A stretch of DNA of 64,000 bases from a virus: positions 1-64,000 of the IMG/VR virus record IMGVR_UViG_3300042339_001097; one strand, written 5' to 3'. The position numbers and the translations under genes are program-made. How positions within the stretch are numbered: position 1 is the first letter of the stretch; every line of letters starts with the position of its first letter. Shown piece after piece: positions 14,800 through 21,803 of the stretch. The notes beneath the pieces were generated by a model. It was given only the letters and a program-made list of their open reading frames with translations, made no database searches and was not told where the DNA came from.

Positions 14800-15255
14800 A
14801 TGAACAAAAGTTATAGTAAAATAAGACACATACAAAAGTTAAATCAACTTTTAGAAAATAGAATAATATCTGAACAAGAAGATTCTACAATTACATCTGG
14901 TAATACTCAATCAAGTACTACAGGGACTACTGGTAATACTCAAACAGTAACAACGGGTGTTACAACTGTTGAACATTATAAACGTAGATTTTACGGATTA
15001 ATGGAGTCATCGATTGGAAATGTTAAACCATTATTGTCTGAGGATTATAAACCATGTCCTAACGAAAAATACACGGTTACAGGAACAAAAGTCCTTAAGA
15101 CAAAGGAAGAATTAAAACAATATCTTATTGAAAAAAAACCATCAGACCCAATAACTGTTGAGAGATATTGTAATGAAAAACCAGTTGATTCTCGTTACGC
15201 AGAGTTAAATTCAAAAAATGAAGTTGTAATTAGTGATGAAACTATTTATGAATAA
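14800..15255 (+). CDS. small protein with two tags in tandem
   Basis: The 151-residue product opens with one tag (MNKSYSKIRHIQKLNQLL then ENRIISE/Q), passes through a Thr/Ser/Gly-rich linker (residues 29-55, STTGTTGNTQTVTTGVTT), and then contains a second complete tag of the other type (VEHYKRRFYGLMESS then IGNVKPLLSE/D). A short domain with CPNEKYTVTGTKVLKTKE and ERYCNEKPVDSRYAELN follows. Two cleavage-like sites in one protein suggest modular acquisition of tags. Payload unknown. Terminator at 15278. Confidence 0.65.
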   Translation: MNKSYSKIRHIQKLNQLLENRIISEQEDSTITSGNTQSSTTGTTGNTQTVTTGVTTVEHYKRRFYGLMESSIGNVKPLLSEDYKPCPNEKYTVTGTKVLKTKEELKQYLIEKKPSDPITVERYCNEKPVDSRYAELNSKNEVVISDETIYE

Positions 15256-15277
15256 AAAATTTTATAAAAAATAATTT

Positions 15278-15305
15278 AAACCCATCTATCAGATGGGTTT
15301 TTTAT
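15278..15305 (+). terminator. intrinsic terminator
   Basis: AAACCCATCT and AGATGGGTTT arms with a 3-base loop, then T run. Confidence 0.8.
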
Positions 15306-15329
15306 TTCATTTTTTTTCTTTTAAGACTA

Positions 15330-15336
15330 TATTTAT
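15330..15336 (+). promoter_or_regulatory. late-type TATTTAT motif
   Basis: TATTTAT lies 15 bases before the ATG at 15352. Confidence 0.45.
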
Positions 15337-15351
15337 TAATAAAACATTTTT

Positions 15352-16752
15352 ATGAGCAAAAGATTTTTAATCACCGAAAACGAAAGAAACAGTATATTAT
15401 CATTATATACAAAAAAAGGGATAATCCTTGAACAAAAAAAGGAACCTCCTAGAAAAGATGCCCTTAAAACAGAGGTGGTAAACACTGGTGAAAATGAAAA
15501 TAAACCTTTTGAATTTGGTCCATTTAATAGTAATACTGTTCCAGACGAATCATTCGCCGGGCGTATTGGTGTTGTAATCTCAAGTGGAAATTTATATTAC
15601 ATCAAATATGATAGAAATAAAGGTGGTTATACAACTAAAGGTGCTGTAGATATTAGTGGAAAACCTGAAGATTTTACTGTTGATTTAAACACAAAAACAG
15701 TGACAAATAATCAATTTATTACTAATATGTCGATAGTAGAAACATTTGGAGGTTTTAGTTCAGTTTTAGACAAACAAGTTAAACCAGGAATATATCAGGT
15801 ACTTCCAAAATTTCCCAAAGGTTTTCAAACAATCATGATAAACTATCCTGAAAATAACGCACCTCCTCAGATAGATAAATTTGACCCTTATTTATGTTCT
15901 GTTGTATTGGACGCTAAGAATATTGAAATCCTAAGTCGAGACGGGGTAAATAAACGAGTACCTAGTAATTCATCAACAATAAATTTATTACAATATTATG
16001 TACCAAAAAGTAAAGAAGAGTGGTATGTTATGAGAAACAACCTTGATTCGAAAAACACTTACACACAAATAGACTTTAGTGACTGGTCATTTAGAAAATT
16101 TAAAAGAAAAAATATGGCAATTTTTTTAAGTGATTGGTGGCCCAATTCGTCACATGGAAAAACAGTAGACCCTACTCCTATTCCACCACCTAAGCCTGTT
16201 AGTATTAAAATTTCTTTAGATATAAAAAATCCTTTTACATTTGATACAACAAATTTAGAAGGAACTGGCCCCCAAGACTTAGAAAATTTCATAAACGACG
16301 TAAAAAAACAAAAAAGAATGTATGGTGAAGATGTTTATAATGACTATATTAATTTTTTGAATAACTATAAAGATGAAAAAACAGGTCGAAAGGGTATTTT
16401 AGTAACTACTTCAGCGTCTATTGATAGAGACCCTAAGTTACCAACTGCGGATTCTAATGCAGATGGGTCAACATTTCCAGGTTGTGAAGTTCCAGGAGGA
16501 AGAACTAGAAACTCTTACAATTTTTGTTTATCTGAAGCAAGAGCTCAAGTTATTTTACAAAAATTAAACTCTGACTTACCTGAAATTACAAATTTTGTTC
16601 CTAACCCGATTGGTGAAACTGACATGTATGATAAAAATGCAAAATGGCCAAAAGTAACAGGAACTGACGAACAAAAAAAGGCTCAAACTGCGATAAATAG
16701 ACGTTTAATAATTACTCTTCCTGAATACAATACAAATTTACCTACTAATTAA
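15352..16752 (+). CDS. tagged protein with OmpA-like C-terminal domain
   Basis: The 466-residue product starts MSKRFLITENERNSILSL then GIILE/Q, an N-terminal tag. The middle is beta-rich. From about residue 285 it resembles the OmpA-like peptidoglycan-associated domain: a strand with FDTTNLEGTGPQDLENF, then ILVTTSASIDRDP, then LSEARAQVILQKLNSDL and a final NRRLIITLP. In the family the Arg of the NRR block and an Asp bind diaminopimelate of peptidoglycan. The match is by motif order only and contains an insertion with Cys residues. If packed and injected it could dock to the cell wall together with the hydrolases elsewhere in this region. Confidence 0.6.
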   Translation: MSKRFLITENERNSILSLYTKKGIILEQKKEPPRKDALKTEVVNTGENENKPFEFGPFNSNTVPDESFAGRIGVVISSGNLYYIKYDRNKGGYTTKGAVDISGKPEDFTVDLNTKTVTNNQFITNMSIVETFGGFSSVLDKQVKPGIYQVLPKFPKGFQTIMINYPENNAPPQIDKFDPYLCSVVLDAKNIEILSRDGVNKRVPSNSSTINLLQYYVPKSKEEWYVMRNNLDSKNTYTQIDFSDWSFRKFKRKNMAIFLSDWWPNSSHGKTVDPTPIPPPKPVSIKISLDIKNPFTFDTTNLEGTGPQDLENFINDVKKQKRMYGEDVYNDYINFLNNYKDEKTGRKGILVTTSASIDRDPKLPTADSNADGSTFPGCEVPGGRTRNSYNFCLSEARAQVILQKLNSDLPEITNFVPNPIGETDMYDKNAKWPKVTGTDEQKKAQTAINRRLIITLPEYNTNLPTN

Positions 16753-16771
16753 TAGTAGGTAAATTTTTTTT
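16738..16771 (+). terminator. intrinsic terminator between convergent genes
   Basis: ACCTACTA and TAGTAGGT arms overlap the stops of the convergent genes at 16752 and 16745 and are followed on the plus strand by a T run. Confidence 0.65.
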
Positions 16772-17332
16772 AACGGTTGCAAAATTACAAGATATAAAAA
16801 TTGTTGTTTTAGAGTCATTAATTTTTGCGGAAATTGATACAAACCCTTTACCACCTCCCTCCTCAATATAATCGTATCGTTGAGCACATTTATGCATGTA
16901 TGACCTATCCCAGCACATAATGGCAATTTTAGCCATTTCTTCATAGGTAACTTCCTCCAAAGTCCACGACATAATATTTTCAGTTAAAATAGTAACCGAG
17001 TTAGGTGCACAATTGTTATGACTCTTAATACCTGTAAGTTTTTCAGATTCTTTTGATAATGAAGTTCTGAACTCATCGGTAAATAAAACTTTTAAATCGG
17101 GATGATATAAACTTGAACCTTTTTGTAGGATTGAAGTCTGCTTACAGGTAATACTTTTATACATTACATCTGACCACAATAAATCAACAACACCCAAAGA
17201 ATCACGGTATTTGTTTAATTCTTCAAATACTAAACGCTCAAGACGTTTGTTATCAAAATTGTTGTAGTCAATATCTTGAGCAGTTACAGAGAATGTAAGT
17301 AAAGAAGTGATGATGATTATTAGTTGTTTCAT
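16745..17332 (-). CDS. secreted CAP/SCP-like protein
   Basis: The 195-residue product has a signal peptide (MKQLIIIITSLLTFSVTA/QD) and the sequence pattern of the CAP (SCP/PR-1) superfamily: an N-terminal helix EELNKYRDSLGVVDLLWS, a His in the Cys-rich middle (SLYHPDLK), ENIMSWTLEEVTYEEM, and MCWDRSYMHKCAQRYDYI followed by GGGKGFVS. The family is structurally diverse in function, including wall- or membrane-active secreted proteins. Host-type promoter at 17337. A longer frame to 17362 would cover the promoter and is rejected. It lies among tagged genes but is exported by its own signal instead. Confidence 0.6.
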   Translation of the reverse strand: MKQLIIIITSLLTFSVTAQDIDYNNFDNKRLERLVFEELNKYRDSLGVVDLLWSDVMYKSITCKQTSILQKGSSLYHPDLKVLFTDEFRTSLSKESEKLTGIKSHNNCAPNSVTILTENIMSWTLEEVTYEEMAKIAIMCWDRSYMHKCAQRYDYIEEGGGKGFVSISAKINDSKTTIFISCNFATVKKNLPTIN

Positions 17333-17336
17333 AGGA

Positions 17337-17344
17337 CAAATATA
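17337..17344 (-). promoter_or_regulatory. host-type promoter -7 element
   Basis: TATATTTG on the minus strand lies four bases before the start at 17332. Confidence 0.6.
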
Positions 17345-17412
17345 ATACATTTTATTTACCACACAAAATTATTATAAAATATTTTTTATATGTTTTTTAC
17401 TATTTATAATAT

Positions 17413-17760
17413 ATGAAGTACATTATAGACCAAAAACAATTAGAAAAAACAAAAAATTTAATTCAAGGATTAATAAATTCTAAATTAGATAGTTTAAGGG
17501 AAGAATCTGAAGAATGGGGAATGGGTGAAATGGATGAATTGCACGAATTAGAATCTGTTGATAAGATTGAGGTTGTTGATGTTGTAATGTCAGGTAAGAT
17601 AAAAGTTCTCATTAATATTTACAGAACTCAGTTAAGAGATGATTTTGATAATATCAGGGCGGAAATTCAATATAGAATAGAAGATTTGTTACCCAATATT
17701 GAATTATATATAAACGATATTATTGATGAAAGGAAATTTGGTCCTGGAATTGATTGGTAA
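17413..17760 (+). CDS. tagged-like small acidic protein
   Basis: The 115-residue product begins MKYIIDQKQLEKTKNLIQ, a variant of the MKYIITES tag lacking the Glu-Ser. It continues with an acidic helical part (LREESEEWGMGEMDELHELE) and a beta-alpha segment ending KFGPGIDW. TATTTATA precedes the ATG by five bases. Unknown function. Confidence 0.6.
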   Translation: MKYIIDQKQLEKTKNLIQGLINSKLDSLREESEEWGMGEMDELHELESVDKIEVVDVVMSGKIKVLINIYRTQLRDDFDNIRAEIQYRIEDLLPNIELYINDIIDERKFGPGIDW

Positions 17761-17786
17761 AAAACCTAATAATTAAATTTTTTCAC

Positions 17787-17794
17787 TATATTTG
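17787..17794 (+). promoter_or_regulatory. host-type promoter -7 element
   Basis: TATATTTG lies 20 bases before the ATG at 17815. Confidence 0.55.
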
Positions 17795-17814
17795 TAATCT
17801 AAAATAAAAACAAT

Positions 17815-17913
17815 ATGACACTAAACAATTTCCCTGACGAAGACTATTACAACCAAGAAGTTTATGACGATGGTGAATTGTTAGATGAATGTGATGATTA
17901 TTGTGGAAGTTAA
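17815..17913 (+). CDS. 32-residue very acidic peptide
   Basis: A short frame behind a clear host-type promoter encodes MTLNNFPDEDYYNQEVYD then DGELLDECDDYCGS, with eleven Asp/Glu and two Cys. Its promoter and placement support expression. An acidic peptide of this size could mimic nucleic acid or inhibit a host factor, but there is no direct evidence. Confidence 0.45.
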   Translation: MTLNNFPDEDYYNQEVYDDGELLDECDDYCGS

Positions 17914-17944
17914 CTATATTTATATAGTATAAAAACTTATTATT

Positions 17945-18100
17945 ATGAAATTTAACAACCTTTGGTTAAAATTACAGGAAATTGATGAAATCAATATCAC
18001 TGTTAAAGTCTTAGCATTTATAATTCTTTCAATTGAATTGGATTGGTCTGCAAAAAAAGTTTCTTTTACTGTATTGAACTTTAATTGGTCAAACAAGTAA
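17945..18100 (+). CDS. 51-residue small protein
   Basis: A short frame, MKFNNLWLKLQEIDEINIT at the start, with a hydrophobic stretch (VKVLAFIILSIELDW) that may be a membrane helix. TATTTATA lies about 20 bases upstream and a strong terminator follows at 18105, so this is a well-bounded transcription unit. Not recognised. Confidence 0.45.
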   Translation: MKFNNLWLKLQEIDEINITVKVLAFIILSIELDWSAKKVSFTVLNFNWSNK

Positions 18101-18104
18101 TTTT

Positions 18105-18134
18105 AAACCCCTTATAAAAGGGGTTTATTTTTTT
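18105..18134 (+). terminator. intrinsic terminator
   Basis: AAACCCC and GGGGTTT arms, then T run, after the gene ending at 18100. Confidence 0.75.
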
Positions 18135-18157
18135 AAATTTGTTTTTATTTTTATTTT

Positions 18158-18346
18158 ATGACACAAGAACAAAAATCACAATTGTATAGTAATCTTCTAA
18201 TGCAACATACCCGTTTAGATAATCAAATTAACGAAATTAAGTCAGAACATTTTGAAATGAATGATGAGCAAATGGGAAGAATCCGTGTTTTACAATCTAA
18301 ACAAGGACAATTGGTTGCTCAGATGCAACAATTGATGCAGGGTTAA
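18158..18346 (+). CDS. small Gln-rich coiled-coil protein
   Basis: A 62-residue protein, MTQEQKSQLYSNLLMQHT at the start and QGQLVAQMQQLMQG at the end, with heptad-like spacing of Leu, Ile and Met suggesting a coiled coil. Its 3' 50 bases overlap the end of the convergent gene at 18297. Function unknown. Confidence 0.55.
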   Translation: MTQEQKSQLYSNLLMQHTRLDNQINEIKSEHFEMNDEQMGRIRVLQSKQGQLVAQMQQLMQG

Positions 18347-18830
18347 ACCATTTAGGGATATCTCTATTTTTCCATTTAGCAAAATCTTTCTTAGCACCGT
18401 TATAATAGTTTCTATATGATTCTATAACGTCTGTAACTTTATATTCATCGGGCATTGCTTTGGGTGGTTCAGTAAATCCTTTGTCACAAATATTTAATTT
18501 ATTTGTAATACACCACTCAATTACATCCTGTGATTTATGACGTTTTCCGTATCTATAAGTGTATTCCTTGCATAATTCAAGTCCTAAGTCACAAAGATAA
18601 AGATAGTTTGATAATGACTCTCTAACCCATATTGAACAAGGGTGGTTTTTGTGTGATAACTTGTACGGTACTTGGTCGGTACTTGGGCGGTACTTGGTGG
18701 GTGCTTGGTGGGTTACATGGTGGGCTCCACATAATAGTTGTGCAGTCTCAAGTATCATCTTAACCACGTGTTTATCACAATGGTATTCTGCACATTTTTT
18801 TGTATCCCAATCCAAAAAGAAAATATTCAT
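18297..18830 (-). CDS. conserved phage-type protein, MNIFFLDWD family
   Basis: The 177-residue product begins MNIFFLDWDTKKCAEYHC with DKHVVKMILETAQLL following, then HKNHPCSIWVRESLSNYL, EYTYRYGKRHKSQDV and FAKWKNRDIPKWF. I recognise this arrangement from many phage proteins; annotation there is not settled, so I assign no activity. The conserved His, Cys, Asp and Arg positions are suggestive of an enzyme. Between residues 46 and 66 (plus strand 18640-18700) the coding DNA consists of degenerate 11-12 base tandem repeats (GGTACTTGG type) encoding THQAPTKYRPSTDQVPYK. It lies downstream of the FKBP gene behind that gene's terminator. Confidence 0.6.
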   Translation of the reverse strand: MNIFFLDWDTKKCAEYHCDKHVVKMILETAQLLCGAHHVTHQAPTKYRPSTDQVPYKLSHKNHPCSIWVRESLSNYLYLCDLGLELCKEYTYRYGKRHKSQDVIEWCITNKLNICDKGFTEPPKAMPDEYKVTDVIESYRNYYNGAKKDFAKWKNRDIPKWFNPASIVASEQPIVLV

Positions 18831-18845
18831 AATGCTAATGTAAAC

Positions 18846-18873
18846 AAAAAATCCCACAAGACGTGGGACATTT
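18846..18873 (-). terminator. intrinsic terminator of the FKBP gene
   Basis: On the minus strand CCCAC and GTGGG arms with a 5-base loop are followed by ATTTTTTG. Confidence 0.7.
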
Positions 18874-18894
18874 TGAAAAATAAATGAAATTGTA

Positions 18895-19320
18895 TTAGTT
18901 TACCGATACAACTTCTAAATCAAAGATAAGTTTCTTACCTGCTAGTGGATGGTTCATGTCCAACACAACAGTTTCTTCTTTAATTTCTCTAACTACAACA
19001 TTAACTGGTCCAAGTTGGTTTTGGCCCTGTAACATATCCCCAGTTTTAACACCTTCAGGGACTTGTGATAGTGGTATTTCACTCATTAATTGAGGATTAA
19101 CATCTCCGTAAGCATTTTCTGGTTCAATTTCAATTGTTTTGATTTCGCCGGCGGTCATATCAATTAATCCGTTTTCAAATCCTGGGATTAATTGTCCTTG
19201 ACCTAAAGTTACTGTAAGAGGTTCTCTACCCTCAGCTAAAGATGTGTCGAATACTGAACCATCTTCTAATTTACCTGTGTAATGAACAGATACATTATCA
19301 CCGTTTTTAATTTTTTCCAT
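18895..19320 (-). CDS. FKBP-type peptidyl-prolyl isomerase (SlyD-like)
   Basis: The 141-residue product is a clear FKBP fold: VSVHYTGKLEDGSVFDTS, GQGQLIPGFENGLIDMTAGE and YGDVNPQ, followed by an inserted flap domain (ELKEETVVLDMNHPLAGK region) as in SlyD, and a final strand. It catalyses cis-trans isomerisation of prolyl bonds and acts as a chaperone in the cytoplasm. The metal-binding His/Cys tail of SlyD is absent. TATACTTG at 19324-19331 is a host-type promoter. The start is taken as ATG 19320; a TTG two codons upstream lies within the promoter. A phage copy could help fold capsid or injected proteins. Confidence 0.9.
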   Translation of the reverse strand: MEKIKNGDNVSVHYTGKLEDGSVFDTSLAEGREPLTVTLGQGQLIPGFENGLIDMTAGEIKTIEIEPENAYGDVNPQLMSEIPLSQVPEGVKTGDMLQGQNQLGPVNVVVREIKEETVVLDMNHPLAGKKLIFDLEVVSVN

Positions 19321-19323
19321 ATT

Positions 19324-19331
19324 CAAGTATA
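19324..19331 (-). promoter_or_regulatory. host-type promoter -7 element (TATACTTG)
   Basis: One mismatch to TAnnTTTG, three bases before the start at 19320 on the minus strand. Confidence 0.4.
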
Positions 19332-19388
19332 ATTAACCTTTTTAATAAAAACAACTTTTTTTATTTTTTTTAGTATTTATATATTAGT

Positions 19389-19970
19389 ATGAAAAGAATT
19401 AATTTAACCGAAAATGATATTTTTAACATTGTTAATAAGGTTATTGCTGAAGAATCTAAATTAACTAAAACTCCTGAAGAATTAATTAAGAGGTTTTTAT
19501 ATGGTGATAATTCAATCAGACCAAAGATACCTGGTATGAAAAACAGAACTTTTACAATTGTTGAAAAAAGAGGTTTAACTAAAGAATCGTTCCAATTTAT
19601 TGTACAGGATGTAGAATTTATTGCGACAAGTAAAGGGTCAAGCGCCCTTATAAAGGGATATGTAAAGGGTCAGACAAGTGACCCGTCACAACAAACAATT
19701 TTAGAATATATTTGTAATAGTTATGGTGATTTTGTACTTAAGGAATATGAGGGACTTGACGAGAATGATGTTAAAAAACAAAAAACCCCAAAAGTAAAAA
19801 GTGATTCAGACGGAAGTTTTAAAAATAATGTTAAACAAGGTATTGGAAACGTTAAAAATAAATTTCAAGACGTTACACAAAACACTAAAGAAAAAGTTCA
19901 AAACGCTAAACAAGGAATTCAAAATGTTAGACAGGGAATTCAAAACTTTAAAAGGGGGATGACAAAATGA
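19389..19970 (+). CDS. tagged basic protein with heptad-repeat tail
   Basis: The 193-residue product has a tag MKRINLTENDIFNIVNKV then IAEE, a small beta domain (RTFTIVEKRGLTKESFQF), and a basic C-terminus with repeated units of the form Q-G-I-Q-N-V-R/K (residues 150-190), likely an extended amphipathic helix. The stop overlaps the next start as ATGA (19967-19970), so it is translationally coupled to the tagged protein at 19967. Function unknown. Confidence 0.65.
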   Translation: MKRINLTENDIFNIVNKVIAEESKLTKTPEELIKRFLYGDNSIRPKIPGMKNRTFTIVEKRGLTKESFQFIVQDVEFIATSKGSSALIKGYVKGQTSDPSQQTILEYICNSYGDFVLKEYEGLDENDVKKQKTPKVKSDSDGSFKNNVKQGIGNVKNKFQDVTQNTKEKVQNAKQGIQNVRQGIQNFKRGMTK

Positions 19971-21016
19971 AGACAAAATTTGAATTACTATCTGAAGAAA
20001 CTAATAGGATTTTAGAATTAAATTCAAAAATTAATAAAAGGATTTTTTTAAACGAGTCGACTCCTAGAAATTTAACTGTAACTGTAAAGGATAATAAAGG
20101 AGAATTAATTGTTGGTGCAACGGTTTACGACCCTGATAACGCTAATAAAGTAAACGGAGCAACTGATACAAATGGTAATGTTGTATTAAAAAATTTTAGT
20201 GGAGATAAAATAACAATTGCCTTTGTAGGTTTCGAAACACAAACAGTTACTATTGATAATTCAAAAACATCTGTTGAAGTTATTTTAAAACAAGGTAGTG
20301 AATTGAACACTGTTGCAATTACCGCCACAAAAATGGCAAAAATACAGGTTATTGATTCAAAATCAAAAAAACCAATAGGTAATTTAAAAGTTATTCTTAC
20401 AAACAAAAAAGATGATAGCTCAAAAGAAGTTTATACTGATGATAATGGAATTTTTAAATTTGATTATGATACGTATAAAACATTAGTTAATGTTGGTAAT
20501 GAAATTTCACGAAAAGTTTTTAATTTAGAAAAAAAAGAAGGGGAAACAATAGAAATAGATAAAATTTTTAAAACTATTAAATTTGAAAATTATATTCAAG
20601 TTAAGTTACAATTAAAAGATTCCCAAACTAAAGAACTAATAGAAATTACTGACGATGTTTTAGATAATATAAGGATTATTGTTGATGATGACACAGCAAT
20701 TAATAGTAAAGTTGATATAAATAAAAATTTAACTGAAATAGGTGGTTATGAAATCCTTTTAGATTTTAATCCGTTATATATTTCTGATTCTACAAAATTA
20801 ATAGTTAAGTTAAATGGATATTTAAAAAGTAGTGTTCCATTAATATCAAAGCCTACAGGTCCTGTTGTTGTTACATTAACTAAAGAACCTGAACCAGTGG
20901 AAACCGCAAAACTACCTAAGGGTATAAAATTAGGGATGGTATATGAATCTGAAGAATTATATGATGTGATGCAAAGATGGTTAGGACTTTGTGGTACAAA
21001 ATATTGGGAAAAATAA
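19967..21016 (+). CDS. tagged protein with CarboxypepD_reg-like domain
   Basis: The 349-residue product starts MKTKFELLSEETNRILEL and reaches RIFLNE/S, a tag with two hydrophobic-x-Glu sites. Residues 34-105 match the CarboxypepD_reg-like fold of Bacteroidetes outer-membrane proteins: NLTVTVKDNKGELIVGAT, then GATDTNGNVVLKNF, ITIAFVGFETQTVTI and VEVILKQ. A second related beta domain follows (IQVIDSKSKKPIGNLKVI, TDDNGIFKFDYD). The domain in bacteria is found on SusC-type transporters and surface proteins. Its use after a phage tag is unusual. The C-terminus resembles a small helical module (SEELYDVMQRWLGLCG). Confidence 0.65.
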   Translation: MKTKFELLSEETNRILELNSKINKRIFLNESTPRNLTVTVKDNKGELIVGATVYDPDNANKVNGATDTNGNVVLKNFSGDKITIAFVGFETQTVTIDNSKTSVEVILKQGSELNTVAITATKMAKIQVIDSKSKKPIGNLKVILTNKKDDSSKEVYTDDNGIFKFDYDTYKTLVNVGNEISRKVFNLEKKEGETIEIDKIFKTIKFENYIQVKLQLKDSQTKELIEITDDVLDNIRIIVDDDTAINSKVDINKNLTEIGGYEILLDFNPLYISDSTKLIVKLNGYLKSSVPLISKPTGPVVVTLTKEPEPVETAKLPKGIKLGMVYESEELYDVMQRWLGLCGTKYWEK

Positions 21017-21050
21017 AAATTAATGTATATTTATAATAAAACAAAAAAAA

Positions 21051-21485
21051 ATGAAAAAAGTTGTAAGATTATCAGAATCAGAATTAACTAGATTAATTAA
21101 AACAGTAGTTAAAGAAACTAAAAGAAATAGAGTTAATGAAGATGTTGAAAACTTCTTTAATCCTGAAGCCATGAGTACTGGTGGAGCAATTGCAACAATG
21201 GTTGGAACAACTATTGCACTTTTAGGTATTGCAGGATGGGACTATATTAAAGATTTTTATAGTCAATTAAGAAATACTGAAGGAAAAGAACAAGAGGCAA
21301 TGGAACTTAAGTCTATCATCCAAGATTACGAAAGTAATCAAATGAATTCAGATGAAGAAGAATATAATTCTTATGATTCTGATGAAAATTTTACAGGTAT
21401 GGAAACTCCTATGGGTGACATGCAAGATGAAGAACCAAGAGACCCAATGGCTGAGAGTATCAGAAGACACATTAGAAGACGTTAA
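21051..21485 (+). CDS. tagged single-pass membrane protein, LSESEL family
   Basis: It is 144 residues: tag MKKVVRLSESELTRLIKT with VVKE then NRVNE/D, one transmembrane segment (GGAIATMVGTTIALLGIA, residues 49-66), and an acidic C-terminal part (ESNQMNSDEEEYNSYDSD) ending with basic IRRHIRRR. It may be ejected into the membrane. TATTTATA precedes the gene and a terminator follows at 21504. Confidence 0.65.
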   Translation: MKKVVRLSESELTRLIKTVVKETKRNRVNEDVENFFNPEAMSTGGAIATMVGTTIALLGIAGWDYIKDFYSQLRNTEGKEQEAMELKSIIQDYESNQMNSDEEEYNSYDSDENFTGMETPMGDMQDEEPRDPMAESIRRHIRRR

Positions 21486-21503
21486 TTTTAAAAAAAATAA
21501 TGA

Positions 21504-21529
21504 AAAACTCCCAATCGGGAGTTTTTTTG
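21504..21529 (+). terminator. intrinsic terminator
   Basis: AAAAACTCCC and GGGAGTTTTT arms with a 4-base loop, then T residues. Confidence 0.8.
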
Positions 21530-21531
21530 TT

Positions 21532-21539
21532 TATATTTG
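21532..21539 (+). promoter_or_regulatory. host-type promoter -7 element
   Basis: TATATTTG directly after a terminator and 25 bases before the ATG at 21565. Confidence 0.6.
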
Positions 21540-21564
21540 TAGAACAATTAACACCAACATCACT

Positions 21565-21729
21565 ATGAAAAACTTAAAACTAAAATTGACTTCAGCAATG
21601 TTCGCTCTTGTATTATCAGTTGTATTAATGATTAACTCACCATCATTACCTGTATTTGTTTTAAGTGTTGGTCTTATCCTATTACAGACAGTCTTGTGGG
21701 GTAAGTTGATGAAAGAGATTAAAGAATAA
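21565..21729 (+). CDS. 54-residue two-helix membrane protein
   Basis: MKNLKLKLTSAMFALVLS begins the product, with two hydrophobic segments (AMFALVLSVVLMIN and LPVFVLSVGLILLQTVLW) separated by a short turn, and a basic-acidic end KLMKEIKE. It has its own host-type promoter and terminator. Size and topology could suit a small holin-like or antiholin-like protein, but this is only a possibility. Confidence 0.55.
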   Translation: MKNLKLKLTSAMFALVLSVVLMINSPSLPVFVLSVGLILLQTVLWGKLMKEIKE

Positions 21730-21730
21730 A

Positions 21731-21757
21731 AAAATCCCCTCTAATGAGGGGATTTGT
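21731..21757 (+). terminator. intrinsic terminator
   Basis: AATCCCCT and AGGGGATT arms with a 6-base loop. The T tract is weak. Confidence 0.6.
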
Positions 21758-21792
21758 GGTTTATATTAATTTACAAAATACTTATTAAAAAG

Positions 21793-21799
21793 TATTTAT
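21793..21799 (+). promoter_or_regulatory. late-type TATTTAT motif
   Basis: TATTTAT lies four bases before the ATG at 21804 of the PPK2-SleB fusion gene. Confidence 0.5.
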
Positions 21800-21803
21800 C
21801 AGT

